Of a stretch of DNA of 64,000 nt, positions 32,209-43,440 are shown in pieces. Under the pieces are notes generated by a model. That model did not search any database. It saw only the letters and a list, made by a program, of their open reading frames with translations, and had not been told where the DNA came from. Numbering within the stretch: position 1 is the first letter of the stretch; each line of letters starts with the position of its first letter. This stretch comes from Ascarosepion bandense (taxonomy: Eukaryota > Mollusca > Cephalopoda > Sepiida > Sepiidae), in NCBI GenBank assembly GCA_037127315.1, contig JBBBDQ010000192.1:310001-374000 (forward strand). Direction: 5' to 3'. The translations under genes and the position numbers were made by a program.

Positions 32209-33497
32209 AGGACTTCGGATGTTTTTGACACAGGGCCAGTTAACCAAGCATAACCGTGGATTGTCGGCTATGTTTGGAATTGACCTTGTACCAAGCATAA
32301 CCGAGGTCCCTACACCAGAACATAATTTCTGTACTTCCTTACTTTGTGAAAAATATTTAACGATCTTTGAAGTGGGGAGAAGAGTTAGCTGATGATTCTT
32401 TTGTGTTTTGTTTATCATACATATTTTACAACAAATTTATGAATTCCAAACTGAATAATCACAAAAGATCAGTATGAAATTATCCTATGAAAATTAATTC
32501 GTCACTTCATGAATATCAGCGCTTTTTTTTTTCACTGATTGTGAATACTAATTCTTCACATTTCAGGCTGACTCAATACCCAGTAACCTTCCACTGTCTT
32601 AAAAGTCGTTATCGAGTTGTCATTAGAACCGCTTGTGATAATTTATGAACCTTTCGAAAAAACCATGATTTCACACCTCATTGTGAATTTTTGTAAAAGT
32701 GAAGAAGAGTTGATTTTAATTTTTTCTTACAACTTCAATCATCAAATATATGTTGCTCATCTTCGCCACAATAGCATATAAAGATTAAGTTATTCCCATT
32801 GTGTGAACCCAAATATGAAATATAATATTTATTAAATGTGGATACCCAAAGGAATGAACAGTAAAAATATGTGTGTGAAAGGTGTTACTAGGGTAACACA
32901 TTTCCTTCCATTTTTTTTTTCATTTCTTAATATAAATATCGTATGTAGACATTATTGATCTACCTAGCAATACTAATTTGTCATGAATTATTAAAAGTTC
33001 TGCTTATAAAAAAACATTGGAAAATGCAGATAGCAAAATGATTTGGCTCACCAATAGATTTAATGATCACATATTTCTGTTTTGAAGAGTTCTTGATTAA
33101 ATATCCACTCGACTGGTAGTCTTTTGCCAGTTTTGTGCCGATTTTCTTTGAATCGATATATTTCATGTCACTTTTTACTCGTGTCTTAAACGAAACTTCT
33201 TCCATTATCACCTTCTGCTTTTAGAGCGGTTTGGCCAGGAAGAATAATTCAAATTTATGTTGTAAGTAATATCGAAACACCGAGCGTTCGCTGCAGAATT
33301 TTTTTTTTCGCACGAAAGTAAATTTTTTCTGGAACAATTTTATTCAGCACTATATGACCGCCAGTATTTTTTTTCTTTTTCCATATTTGGGCTTTCATTT
33401 CTAGGAATTCTCAAATTGCATCCTGTTCTAATCATAATGTTTTCCAATTATTCACTCTTCTTTCATGTTCTCTTCAAAAAACGAGATTCCGAAAATG
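32209..33497. other. unassigned non-coding sequence
   Basis: Near 32240-32320 two ACCAAGCATAACCG words recur about 50 bp apart, and a GGTCCCTACA end resembles an LTR terminus. Otherwise nothing recognised. Confidence 0.35.
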
Positions 33498-33655
33498 CTT
33501 GCACATTATTTAACTTTCAGTATTATGACGATGTCTAACAAAATGTAATCCTTTTATTGTGCTACTTGCTTAGAAGTTACAAATGTATTAAATTAAACTA
33601 CTTTTTCTGAGAGGGAACAGGAGAAGAGAGAACGATTACTCTCTTATCGAAATGC
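33498..33655 (+). repeat. dispersed direct repeat R1, copy 2
   Basis: Partner of 28408-28568, about 5.1 kb apart in the same orientation. Confidence 0.85.
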
Positions 33656-33824
33656 TAAAAAAGGCTAGGTAACTCCACTATTTCGCAGAAAAAAGTATAG
33701 CATGAAGAAAAAGGCCCCAAAAGTTTTTTCCTTCAAAATGTTTGTAATTATTAAGAGGAAATATCAAAGTGTATTTTTTAATTACTTTTTTAATTTTTTA
33801 AAAAGATGTTTAAAACACATATGT

Positions 33825-33853
33825 GCGCACGCGCGTGCGTGCGTGCGTGTGTG
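33825..33853. repeat. alternating purine-pyrimidine (GCGT)n tract
   Basis: GCGCACGCGCGTGCGTGCGT-type run passing into (GT)n; Z-DNA-prone sequence. Confidence 0.85.
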
Positions 33854-33884
33854 TGATCTTTTTAAAATATGATATTTTATGGGT

Positions 33885-34440
33885 GACATTAAAAGGTCAC
33901 GTGTTTCACTGCTTCTACCCCTTGCAGGAAAACATTTGGACAATTATGTCAACTAGTCATCCATACTTAGCTTGTCAAAGCATTTGGCTGAATCACTTCG
34001 CACGTCAGAAAAATATGACCTCTCTAATTAAGAAATACTTTTTTTCTAAATTTTATGCGATAAACAAGTAATAATACTTGTTTCAAATCAGATTAATTTA
34101 ACTTTAAATTTGATATTTTTCCAAAAATAACGCGTCACAGATCTATATTTTATATTTCAAGATTTTTAAAACCGAGAATCAACTTTTATTTACAAATTTG
34201 TCAATCTGTCAAAAAATGGATGAAAAAAATGATAACATCGGAAAACTCTAAAAAAGTTGAGGTTCCAATCAATGTGATTTCTATTTGAAATACACCAGAG
34301 TATTTTGCTTACTGGAAACAGTAAATTTAATCATTTAGCTATCAAATACAACTAAAATGAAAGCTTCAAGAAAGCTTCTTTTTATTTTTAACAATTCACT
34401 TTAAAACTTAGGTAGCGAAAATGAATAGGGGTACCTAAAA
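33885..34440 (+). repeat. dispersed repeat R3, copy 1 (uninterrupted)
   Basis: The left part matches 60405-60600 (GGTCACGTGTTTCA, GGACAATTATGTCAA, ATTAAGAAATACTTTT). The right part matches 61235-61410 (TTTGAAATACACCA, AGTAAATTTAATCATTTAGC, AAAATGAAAGCTTCAAGAAA). Here the two parts are contiguous. Confidence 0.8.
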
Positions 34441-34619
34441 AGGGGGCATACAATTAAAAAAAAAAACTCGAAACTACTACTTGAAATTTGATAGGTACAG
34501 ATATTTATTACACAGATATAAAAAAACAAAAAACAATACAACAAAATATATATTTTACAAAAAAAGGCGCACACAAAATTTCCTTTAATGCATCTTTCAG
34601 CCCGTTCCCCACATCCTGG
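34441..34619. other. unassigned
   Basis: A-rich sequence, no feature. Confidence 0.3.
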
Positions 34620-34765
34620 GAAGTTAGTGTGAGATTGGAAGAGAGGTCAGCTGCCACTCTCTGATCGTCTCCTATATCGTCGTATCATCAGCATAGACAT
34701 TTACAAATGAACGGAGTATATTCTTAGGCAGATCATTTATGCACATCAGAAAAGTAATGCCTGCG
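34620..34765 (-). pseudogene. Jockey/CR1-type LINE reverse-transcriptase scrap
   Basis: The minus strand reads ITFLMCINDLPKNILRSFVN followed by VYADDTTI, the YADD catalytic box at about 34674-34694. Only about 50 residues of RT palm remain, and both sides are unrelated. Confidence 0.7.
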
Positions 34766-34957
34766 TTCACCGCCAGGGCATCGGAAAACTGGCCGATAAT
34801 AACTACCTTCAGTTAGGAAGGATTTTCTCTCAGCTAAAACCCTTCCAGTGACTCAAAAACAGGAAAAACTTGCGTAGATTTATCTTACTAAAATGAGTAT
34901 ATTCCTGAAGTTGTGCTTAGTGAGATGTGAGAAATTAAGGAGGGGATTTTTACATAA

Positions 34958-35160
34958 TGTACAAATACATATCAACAATCAACGAGACTCAGACACGTGT
35001 GTGCAGATCAGTTGTTTTATTCAGACTGTGTTAGTAGTAACAAACTATAAGCAGCTTAGTGTGGTGGTAGGAGGTTGCAGTATATTTTGTGGAAGGGAAA
35101 TGATTAGTATGAGGATGAGATAGTCCTCTTTCTACAAGGGGAAATAGCCTATATCTAACA
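34958..35160 (-). repeat. 3' LTR of Gypsy B
   Basis: 203 bp, similar to 47023-47237 (shared AACGAGACTCAGACACGTG and GGTGGTAGGAGGTTGCAGTA). Plus-strand ends TGTACAAATAC...TATCTAACA. Confidence 0.9.
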
Positions 35161-35804
35161 TCTCCGATTTTTTAAAGTTTTTTTTTAAATTTTATTTTAT
35201 TCCCTGTATCTGGCTAGTAGCCTAACTATTCGTCCTCTTTTTTATTGGGTTTTTTGTACAAATTGTTGTTGTGTCGCGTGTTGCATTTTTGACTGTCTTG
35301 TTCATGTTTTCATCTAGTCAAATTGTGTTGGTGCAATGCTTGATTGTTTTTTATTTGTTTTCAATAAGTGACGTTTATTACGTCCTAAATAGTTTCCTTC
35401 CTCTGTTTCTATTAAGTATGAACGAGGTTCTTCCAATAACTAATTCTGCTCCAATTTCCCTGGAGTCTTATACGAACAGTGTCGTTTGTTTCAAAGTTTG
35501 TAATTCCTCTTATTTTTGTTCACATTTTTATCCGCTTGACACTTCTTCATTATTTTATTGTGCATTGGGAAGGTTTGTTCGAAGTGTTCCTTTCATTAAC
35601 TGTTGAGCTGGGGCCGGTGATTTATCTTTTAGATGAGTGGTTCTTAATGCTAGCATTGCTAAGTATTGATCCTGGTTACTTTTGAAGGCCTTTTTTAGTG
35701 TCCTTTTTATGGTTTGTATATTTCTTTCCACTAATTCATTTGTTTGTGGATAGTTCGGACTCGTGGTAATATGTTAAAAGTTCAAACTGCTGTAATTTTG
35801 ATGA
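35161..35804 (-). pseudogene. Gypsy B integrase, C-terminal half
   Basis: The minus strand from 35800 reads an interrupted frame containing TTSPNYPQTNELVERNIQTI (catalytic Glu in the NELVERN box), KRTLKKAFKSNQDQYLAMLA and a KDKSPAPAQQLMKGTLRTNL stretch. This is the second half of the integrase whose first half lies at 42.9-43.4 kb. The last ~300 bp before the LTR have no recognisable protein. The split is caused by the solo LTR/LINE insertion. Confidence 0.8.
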
Positions 35805-36020
35805 TGTTGGGATGGACTAAGCCATCCACCCCCGGGTTACAGGTCGGCAGATATGGATCCTTCCAATACTGTGAATTAGCCAACCAGAGCTTATGATTGT
35901 TACACAAGCAATCTCGTTGGCTAAAGCACAGTTTTGGCGCCAAAATTCAATGGCTAATTTTCAACTTCCAAAACATAAAAGCCACACTTTCGAATCAAAA
36001 TTTCAGTTTCCCCCAGTGCT
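35805..36020 (+). repeat. solo LTR, left part (inside Gypsy B)
   Basis: The LTR begins TGTTGGGATGG at 35805 and resumes at 42183, ending TTCTACA at 42911 (945 bp in total). It is flanked by the 4-bp duplication ATGA (35801-35804 and 42912-42915). ATTGGCTA/CCAAT-like and CATAAAAG (TATA-like) elements lie near 35911-35985. No internal region or second LTR accompanies it. Confidence 0.75.
36006..36020 (+). other. target-site duplication of the Tx1-like LINE, left
   Basis: GTTTCCCCCAGTGCT, repeated exactly at 42168-42182. Confidence 0.85.
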
Positions 36021-36185
36021 GTCAGTCGTTATTAGATTCAACAGCTACTTTGAGTGAGAAATCTTTGTGTGTACGACGTTTTGTTTTGCCATTGTTTATT
36101 ATAATTGTCTTGTTGATCGTCCGTTGGAGTTTTTGAACGTTTTTTGTGTTTTTCGTTTGGAGAGGGGAGGGGAGCAAGCTCAAAT

Positions 36186-37432
36186 ATGGCTTTGTCTCCC
36201 CAGCCGTCTACTTTTTCGGCAGTTATGCCGACGGTGACTTCTTCGCCGTCGGTCTGGAATAACGCGCCGACAAAAAAGGACAGTAGTTATTACCTGCAAA
36301 TGCAGGAAAAGTACAAGCAATTTTTCAAGGATAATGAGCTTATCATTATCCCCGAAGTTGGAAAAAAGGTTGCCATAAGGACAATTTCCCTACTGACGTC
36401 TGACCCAAAAACCCGGAAATTTGTAGGCGTCAGTAGGGAATGTATGGAGAATACACTGAAGAGCCTGGGTATAAATCCAAAAGTGTTAGCAAGAAGATCC
36501 CGAGCCATGTGGGATGTTCTCCTTGGGTGTGAAACTGAGGCAAAAAAATTAGCCGGAACGTGCCTACAAGCCAAAGGTGTGCGCCTTCAAACTGAATATA
36601 TGGGTACAAGGCGCACACATATAATGATACACGGCGTACCTCTGGAAATCCACTGCGACCACGTTGGGGCCTATTTGTCACAGTTTGGAGCGGTGGAGGT
36701 TAATAGAGTGATGAGCAAAGCTGGGATACCTACAGAGGACGTCAGCGCGTATGTAATCGTAGACAGAGCTAACTTTCTACGAGTGCCTGACGCCCTCCTA
36801 TGCAATGGCCGAAAATTGTTTGTGGCCGTAGAAGGACATAGACCGCATTGTTGGCATTGTGGATCAGCAAGCCACATGGCCAAACTATGCCCCACTAAGA
36901 AGCCAACAGAAAATAAAGAGGCAGCACCGGCAGTTCAAGAGACAGAAAAAATGACGGTAGCACCGGCGGTGCAGCCGGAAAAAACAGCTTCTTCAGAGTG
37001 GACCGAGGTGGTGAAAGGGAGGAAAAAACAGCCTCATCTCCTTCAAAGCAGGACTCACCGTCCAAGAAAGCTGATTCGCCCTCCAAAAAGGAGAAAAAGA
37101 CAACACAACAGCAGCGACAACAACAACAACAACAAGGAAAGCAACAGAAACTTCAAAAACAACAAAGTGAACAACAACAAAGTGAACAGCAGACGCATAA
37201 GCAGCAGCAACACCAGCAATCAAGCCAGGAGACAATGATGGAGGTGGAGGATATGCCACCACCACGCTCTTCTTCTATGAAAAGGTGTCGCGAAGAGGAG
37301 GAAGATGGGACAAAGAAGAGAAAAATGGACTTTGGTGAGCGTGGTAGGGGGGAAAGAGTCAGGGCTATTACCAAGACCCAATCCGCCCCAGCTTCACCGG
37401 AAAGAACTTGCCCAATGATAGGGAGGAGTTAG
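36186..37432 (+). pseudogene. Tx1-like ORF1 (nucleic-acid-binding protein)
   Basis: The frame from 36186 (MALSPQPS; an upstream in-frame ATG is at 36144) reads 36186-37238. It includes a KFVGVSRECMENTLKSLGIN segment, an RRM-like RRTHIMIHGVPLEIHCDHVG stretch and a CCHC knuckle CWHCGSASHMAKLC near 36847. Around 37000-37060 the plausible frame shifts: the other frame (36998-37432) carries SPSKQDSPSKKADSPSKKEK, a Q-rich run and a basic segment with KKRKMDFGERGRGERVRAIT, which looks like the genuine tail. A further piece (37818-38105) just before ORF2 probably belongs to the same protein. Role in the family: RNA binding in the RNP. Confidence 0.8.
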
Positions 37433-38154
37433 TCTTCCTCTCCCGTAAGATGCATTCCGTCTTCCCTCCCCACACCTTCCCCCAAACCGGAGACACCCTC
37501 TTCCCAGCCAGAGGTTTCTCCTTCCCAAATGGAACTACCCTCCTCCCAACCAGAATTATCCCCCCAAAAATCCGATCATCCCCCATCCAATATAGATAAG
37601 GCCTCTCAAAAAGGGGAAAAGAAAGAACCCTTATAGGCATACAGAGATTTGTAAAATAGACCAACAGGCCCTGGAAAAGGACCTTAGCACTCAAAAAAAG
37701 GCCCTTCTAAGGCCCCTTTTTAAGCTAACCTCAGTTGACAGCAAGTCAACTGAAAATCCTTCAAATTTCCCCGAGGCTCCCGGGGTTTTAACCATCATCA
37801 GAAGTACTGGAGGAAGTTTGAAAATTTGGGATTTTCTTCAGGGAGCCATAGAGGCGTATCCTAAAATTAAGATGGCCCAGATGGGTACTAACTATTTAAA
37901 AAAATTGTCAAACTATTGTGCCGGGAGGGTCCCTGTTATACTCCACCCCTCGTTATATAGGGCGGCAAAACTAACTTTCCCCACGGACGTCGGCGGCATT
38001 GTCCTGGACGGACGAATTACGTCCGATATTGACACCGGTTCTCTGGGACAATCCGTCGGGGTCCCTGCTCTCACAGATTTTCGCTCCGTATGTGACCAGA
38101 AGTAATTTTTTCTGCTTTCTTTTTCAAGTCTAAATAGTCAATAAGTTAGCCAGT
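37433..38154 (+). pseudogene. Tx1-like ORF1 tail / inter-ORF region
   Basis: Open stretch 37818-38105 reads KIWDFLQGAIEAYPKIKMAQ and PALTDFRSVCDQK to a TAA at 38103. The same end is recognisable in the second copy near 47.36-47.42 kb. 37433-37817 is Pro/Ser-rich in broken frames. Confidence 0.55.
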
Positions 38155-39394
38155 ATGAACGTGAAGGGCCTTAGGGATCGGAGTAAGGCTGCCCGCCTGC
38201 TTCAGGACCTCTTGTCCTTCGGCGTGGATGTCGCCGCGATCCAAGAGACTCACTTTGTTTGCAAGGCCGATGCCTGTGTGCTGTCTAACGACTTTGTCGT
38301 CTATTCAGCATATGGGAACCGGCGGGCCAGAGGAGTCTCTTTGCTGGTAAAGCGTACCCTGGACGCGAAGGTGGATCTTGTCCATGTCGGTGCCGAGGGC
38401 CGGCTGATCGTGGCCGATATTGCAGTGAAAAGCAATGCGTTTCGACTGGTTGCGGTTTATGCGCCCAACGACCGGGAATCGTTTTTTTCGGCGGTTGGAG
38501 CCCTTCCTGGTGGATTCAACGCGACTCGTCTTAGTGGGGGACTGGAATGCCATCCTGGACCCCAAGCTGGATAGAGGGTGGGGAGCTAGAGGGAAGGCAC
38601 GTGATCGTAGCTTGGTCGATCTGATCGAGGACTTCGGTCTAGTCGATAGATACCGGGTCGATCACAAGGGTGGGAGAATGTGGACGTGGGCTAATAGTTG
38701 GCCTTCTACCAAGGTGGCCAGCTACCTTGATAGAATGTTAGTTCGTGAAGCCGACATAGATCTTTTAAATTGTCCCACGTTCCACTGGTTAGGCTACTCG
38801 GACCACAAACCTGTTTGTTCCCAGGTAGATTTAGAAAATAGGCCTAGAATGGCTGGTTACTGGAAGTTCAACGTGTCCTTACTGGACAGCCGGGACTTCC
38901 GGTGCCAGCTAATTAACTTAGTGCAGTGGGCGTTAACTGGGGGAGTCATCGGGAATAAGTGGTGGGAGAACCTTAAGAATAGTATTAGGTCTTTCACCAC
39001 AAAGTTCAGCAAACGGCTAAAACTAGATAAGGCTGACAAGGTGAAGACACTTAGAGCTAATTACTCCCGGGCGGTAGCTGGTGGAGATCCCCTAGAGATA
39101 GCCATAGCTAAGGAGACCGTGGAGCGGTCGAATAGCGATCGTTACATGGGCCAAGTAGTTAGACATAAGTTAAGCAAGATGTCTTCCGAAGCTGTGAACA
39201 TGGGCGCAGAACTACGCAAGGAAGAAATTCGCCGAGGAGGCGACCGGTACATTCGAGAGGTTCGCAACCCGGAGGGACACACTCTTCGGTCAACTGACGA
39301 CATATGCGAGACGTTTCGGCGGCATATCGAGATCTTGTTTACCAAGGAGCCTGGTCTCCATGATGAGGAATTTCCCCCGGCTTTTGCCGGCTGA
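38155..39394 (+). pseudogene. Tx1-like ORF2: endonuclease
   Basis: Begins MNVKGLRDRSKAARLLQDLL, then VDVAAIQETHFVCKADACVL (catalytic Glu in QETH) and LVAVYAPNDR. A short deletion/frameshift at about 38475-38500, evident when compared with the second copy at 47.75-47.80 kb, moves the frame to 38435-39394. That frame has LVLVGDWNAILDPKLDRGWG, MWTWANSWPSTKVASYLDRM and WLGYSDHKPVCSQV. N/E/D/SDH landmarks of AP endonuclease are therefore all present across two frames. Confidence 0.9.
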
Positions 39395-40385
39395 TGCAGC
39401 TAGCTGCGAGGGAGAGATTACGGAGGGCGAAGTCTACGCGGCTTTGAAGAAGGTCGGCAGAGGCAAATCGCCGGGTCTCGATGGTTTGCCCTATGAATTG
39501 TACTTGAGGCTGTCGAACATCTTTGTCCCGATTTTGACTGTCATGTTCAACAACTGGTTCCGGCAGGGGTCCATCCCCACCCGGTTCACCAGGGGTGTGA
39601 TCACGCTGTTGAGAAAAGGCAAGGATGTGGGGAGGGAGCTAGAGGGTTACCGGCCCATAACTCTGCTAAACACAGAATTAAAGATTTTGGCCAAGATCTT
39701 GCAAAATCGTTTGCAATTAGTTGCCGAGTCTCTGTTGGGAACTGAGCAGACTTGTGCTGTGAAGGGCCGAACAATTCAGAGCAATCTGCATCTGATACGC
39801 ACGATCATAGAGGGGATAAAAGACGACGAAGAAGCCGCGCTGATCCATTTCGATCAGTCCAAGGCATTTGATAGGGTTGACCATCGTTACCTGGCGGCTG
39901 TCCTGCAGGCAGCTGGATTCAAAACCAGCTTCCGCCGCTGGATTAGCCTCCTGTATCGATTCCCGACGGCTGTGGTACAGGTGAACGGAAAGTTGTCGGG
40001 CGTTCTGGCGCTGTCTCGGTCGGTCCGACAGGGTTGTCCACTGTCGCCCCTACTTTATGCTTTTGCGTTGGAGCCTCTCCTTCGCCGGCTAAGGGACAGG
40101 GCGTGCAGTCCGGCCCTACGTGGAATCGCTGTTCCTGGTGGTGCTCGAGCCAGGGTTTCCGCGTACGCCGATGACGTCACTACTTTCGTGTCCTCCCGGA
40201 ATGACATCGAGATGGTACAGAAGGCGCTTGAACGGTACGAACAGGTGATAGGGGCCAAGATTAACCGCAACAAGTCGTCCGGCTTGCGGTTAGGTGCCTG
40301 GAAGGGTGTTACCCTCCCGGGGCCCTTCGACTGGACGGACGGCCCGGTTTGCATTCTTGGAGTGGGGTTCGGGCCCGACCTATAG
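39360..40385 (+). pseudogene. Tx1-like ORF2: reverse transcriptase
   Basis: A frameshift near 39380 leads from the endonuclease frame. The RT reads KVGRGKSPGLDGLPYELYLR, GYRPITLLNTELKILAKILQ, EEAALIHFDQSKAFDRVDHR (catalytic Asp in HFDQSKAFD), SRSVRQGCPLSPLLYAFALE and RVSAYADDVTTFVSSRN (YADD). It ends at a stop at 40383. All palm motifs are intact, so this would have been an active enzyme before the frameshifts. Confidence 0.92.
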
Positions 40386-41490
40386 TTGGAGAAAAATTGA
40401 TCTGAAGTACTGGCAAAGGTAGACGCGTCGGCCAAGACTTGGCGTCGAAGGAGGTTGTCCTTAAAGGGTTTGACTGAGGCGTGTGTTACATACGTCTTTC
40501 CCATTATTCTTTACCCGTTGTCAGTACTTCCACTTTGTAAAGGGCGTAGGAAGGCGATCGAGCGTTTGCTATTCTCCATTCTGTGGAGAGGACGCAAACA
40601 CTACGTCGACAAACGTGTCTGTTACCAACGTCTGTGTCATGGGTCTGGGAATGCCATACCTGATGGGCCATAAGGTTGAGTCAAGGTTGGTTTTTCTCAG
40701 GCGAGCGATTTTGGAAGACTCATTGTTTAGGGGGATAGTGAGGGACATGTTCCCTAGCCTTACTATCACTCCCCCCATCTCGAGGCGGTGCCGTAAGCCT
40801 CGAGGGAGATCGAGTTTTCTCCTCGAATGTCTGACGGCCCTGCGGGCCATTTCACGGTCCAGTGACCTTTCACGGCCTAGGAGAGTCTTCTATCGTGGGT
40901 TAGTGGAGGGCGTTGCCAAGGATCCATTACGTGATGTGCTGCGCTTGTCGGAGGATGAGTTTCGCTCGTTCTGGTCTTGGGCGACAGGTAGTGATTATCT
41001 CAGCAACTCTGAGTTTTCGCTCACCTGGCGATTAGCTCGGAATCGCTTGCCTCTCAATAACAAGGCCTTCATATGGGGCCTGGCGGATTTGCTAGATTGT
41101 GAACGCTGCAACCTTGGCTTGGAAGAAACGGCTTCGCACGCCTTCTACCATTGTTTGCGGGTTCGCCCTCTATGGGACCGGGTCGGCGAGTTGACTGCTC
41201 GTATCGCGCCGCGAGAGCTTGTGCTCATTGATCGTGCATTCGCCTGCGACAATGTGTCGCCCCCGTTTTCTGGGATGAAGCGTATGGTGATTTGGATGAC
41301 GCGATCGGAGGAAGTCTTGCGAGGTCAGCGTCTTTCACATCAGGATCTGATCCGATATTTTGAGCATCAGCTCAAAATAAAGATCAGAACTGATTGGAAT
41401 CGTTTGACTCCGACAGACTTCAGCGAAAGGTGGGTAAATGTAGCAAGTCTGGTTCGCTTGAAGGGGGCAAGTTTTGATTTTCTCTTTTAG
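40386..41490 (+). pseudogene. Tx1-like ORF2: C-terminal region
   Basis: After the stop at 40385 the reading continues in shifted frames (40455-40673, then 40483-41490). It gives an IERLLFSILWRGRKHYVDKR segment, LTWRLARNRLPLNNKAFIWG, then CERCNLGLEETASHAFYHC, a C-x2-C...H...C pattern typical of the C-terminal zinc motif in this LINE group. It ends KGASFDFLF at a stop at 41490. The 3' UTR runs to 42167. Confidence 0.85.
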
Positions 41491-42167
41491 ATCTGCTGGT
41501 TACATCGGGGTGGATTCCTGTGGAATCCTCCCCTGGTTAAGGTAGGTCTCTTTTGTGTACCTAGTTAAAGTGAATGAATGTGTTCCTAGCCTGTACCCGG
41601 CTTTCTCTTTTGTTATGATCCAAGTCGAGATTCCCAATCCCCCCAGTTTGTTTTGGCCTCCTTTTATCTCGGCTGGTTCAGCCTTTTATTGTCCCATTCC
41701 ATTAATTTTTACCCCCTTCCCACTCCCCTAGCGAGTGTGCTTCTTGATTTCACCGTTTGGCGGAATACAGCGGCCACTCTTTTTTCTGGGATGGACGGTT
41801 CTTACTAACATTGATTATTATTTTAGTTCAAAATTTGTTGTACTTTCAGTTTATGTTTGGGTTCATTCCCCTCCCATCATTTCATCTTTCATTAAATGTT
41901 TTATTATATTGTATATAAATACATTCTTATTATCATGGGTTATTTTCCCCACTTTTTTAGGTGCCCCTTGTTAGTTTTTGGCATTATGGTGTTTGAAGGA
42001 TTGGGAGTTGATGTATGGGTTCTTTTGGTGATTGAGCAAATTGTAACGAGTGAACGGGTCGTGATAGTGTTTAGCTAGGTATAGGATAGTTAACTGAAGA
42101 CCACCCTCTACCTCTTCCCTTTTTCGGCTTTGTGCCACAATTCATGTATTTATCATGAATAAATAGT
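41491..42167 (+). other. Tx1-like LINE 3' UTR
   Basis: T-rich non-coding sequence ending TATTTATCATGAATAAATA directly before the target-site duplication. Confidence 0.7.
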
Positions 42168-42911
42168 GTTTCCCCCAGTGCTAGCCGAATCCACGCTGGT
42201 CCTTTTCAACACCCTCGCGCGCAATCTTTCGAAGTGCTAATGGATTCCGGGGTTACTCGCTTAATTCTTCACATACTGAAAAACCTTTCCTCTTTACCGT
42301 CAAGAACTTCATCTACTTGCTTTAAAAATATTCTTCGACTATTTCTCGACCACCGATATTTTAATCTCTGTGAAAAGTTTTATTCAGACTTATATTCATA
42401 CTAATACTGATTACCTTTACGTAACAAACAACATGAATACTGAATATTCTATAATTAAAAGATTAAGATATTTCGTCAACTTCAAATATTTTCGACAAGG
42501 TACGTAAATTTCATTTCTGTTTCTACAAACCTACATTACGTGCAAATCTACGAACATTCGCCTCACCGCACTTCGGTTGTATTTTTGTAACGAATCGAAC
42601 TTTCGTCATTCAAACAAACATTTACGATATTTCATTCTTGACTAAAACTTATCTTATCATTTCGACATCACAGGTCTATCTTCATATGTGAATTTAATTG
42701 CATTTCTTGAACTGTTTAAATGTTTCTTTGTTTTTAAAATTATTCTTGTTACATTTGTTTGCTCAACCAGTTGTTTGAGTTCATCATTTCTACATTTTGT
42801 TTGGATTGTCGTTTCTTGTGATCAAATATAAAAATAGTTGTGGTTAAGAACACGCACATAGCCTTAAAACACTTACTAAACATTAAAACCTATAACCATA
42901 AGTTTTCTACA
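42168..42911 (+). repeat. LINE target duplication and solo LTR, right part
   Basis: 42168-42182 is the right 15-bp target duplication. 42183-42911 completes the solo LTR (T-rich, AT-rich, no ORF) ending TTCTACA before the ATGA target copy. Confidence 0.75.
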
Positions 42912-43440
42912 ATGATCCGTTTTCAGGGCCATTATCGCTAATCACTATCTGAGGAATACCCAGTCTGGCGAAAGTATGTTTTATTTTGTTAATCACTGTG
43001 TGTGAGCCACAATCGTCTAGTTTGTGAATATCAAAATATCTTGTTGTGTAGTCTACATACGCCTTGTTATACAGATGAAATATATCTGTTGCTACTTTAG
43101 TCCATGGTGTTTTGGGTATTTCATGATGTACTATCGGTTCCGATGGTTGTTTGTTCCGATGGTCTACGTAATATGTGCATGTGCTTATCATTTCTTTGAT
43201 CTAGTTGTTTATACTGTTTATACTGGGCCAATATATGACTTCCTTTGCCCTTACGATGCACTTATCCCTAAATGTCCGGTGTGGATTTTTTGTAGGGCCT
43301 GTTTTCTTAAAGAGTTTGGGACCACTATTCGTGTGCCTTTTAGCACTAGTTCTTTTATATCAGTTGCTATGTTTTTCTTACCCACATTTGGTTCATGTCA
43401 TTTACTCGTCTGCGATTGGGTAATAAATCACTACTGTTCT
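42907..43440 (-). pseudogene. Gypsy B integrase, N-terminal half
   Basis: The zinc-binding head is in broken frames around 43.25-43.40 kb: ELVLKGTRIVVPNSLRKQAL, IHTGHLGI for the two His, and a KC...KAKEVIYWPSIN segment. The open stretch 42907-43191 reads HHEIPKTPWTKVATDIFHLY (first catalytic Asp in ATDIF) and a FARLGIPQIVISDNGPENGS stretch (second Asp in SDNGP). It breaks off at the solo LTR insertion. Confidence 0.8.

Larger units (their letters stand above)
36021..42167 (+). mobile_element. Tx1-like LINE, full length, broken
   Basis: 6.15-kb non-LTR element between exact 15-bp target duplications. It has a 5' leader, ORF1 with a CCHC knuckle and a Gln-rich tail, ORF2 with AP endonuclease, RT and C-terminal zinc-like region, and a 3' UTR closing in ATGAATAAATA. 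Protein style (MN.KGL.D..K, GDWNAILDP, AYADDVT) is that of the Tx1 group of L1-like elements, often annotated as transposon TX1 149-kDa protein. GC content is visibly higher than in the surroundings. Confidence 0.9.

Noticed and set aside
33825..33853. GCGT-rich tract as a CpG-island promoter
   Set aside because: Too short and purely repetitive; no gene begins nearby.
36290..37374. Several minus-strand frames opposite Tx1-like ORF1
   Set aside because: Shadows of the real plus-strand coding sequence.
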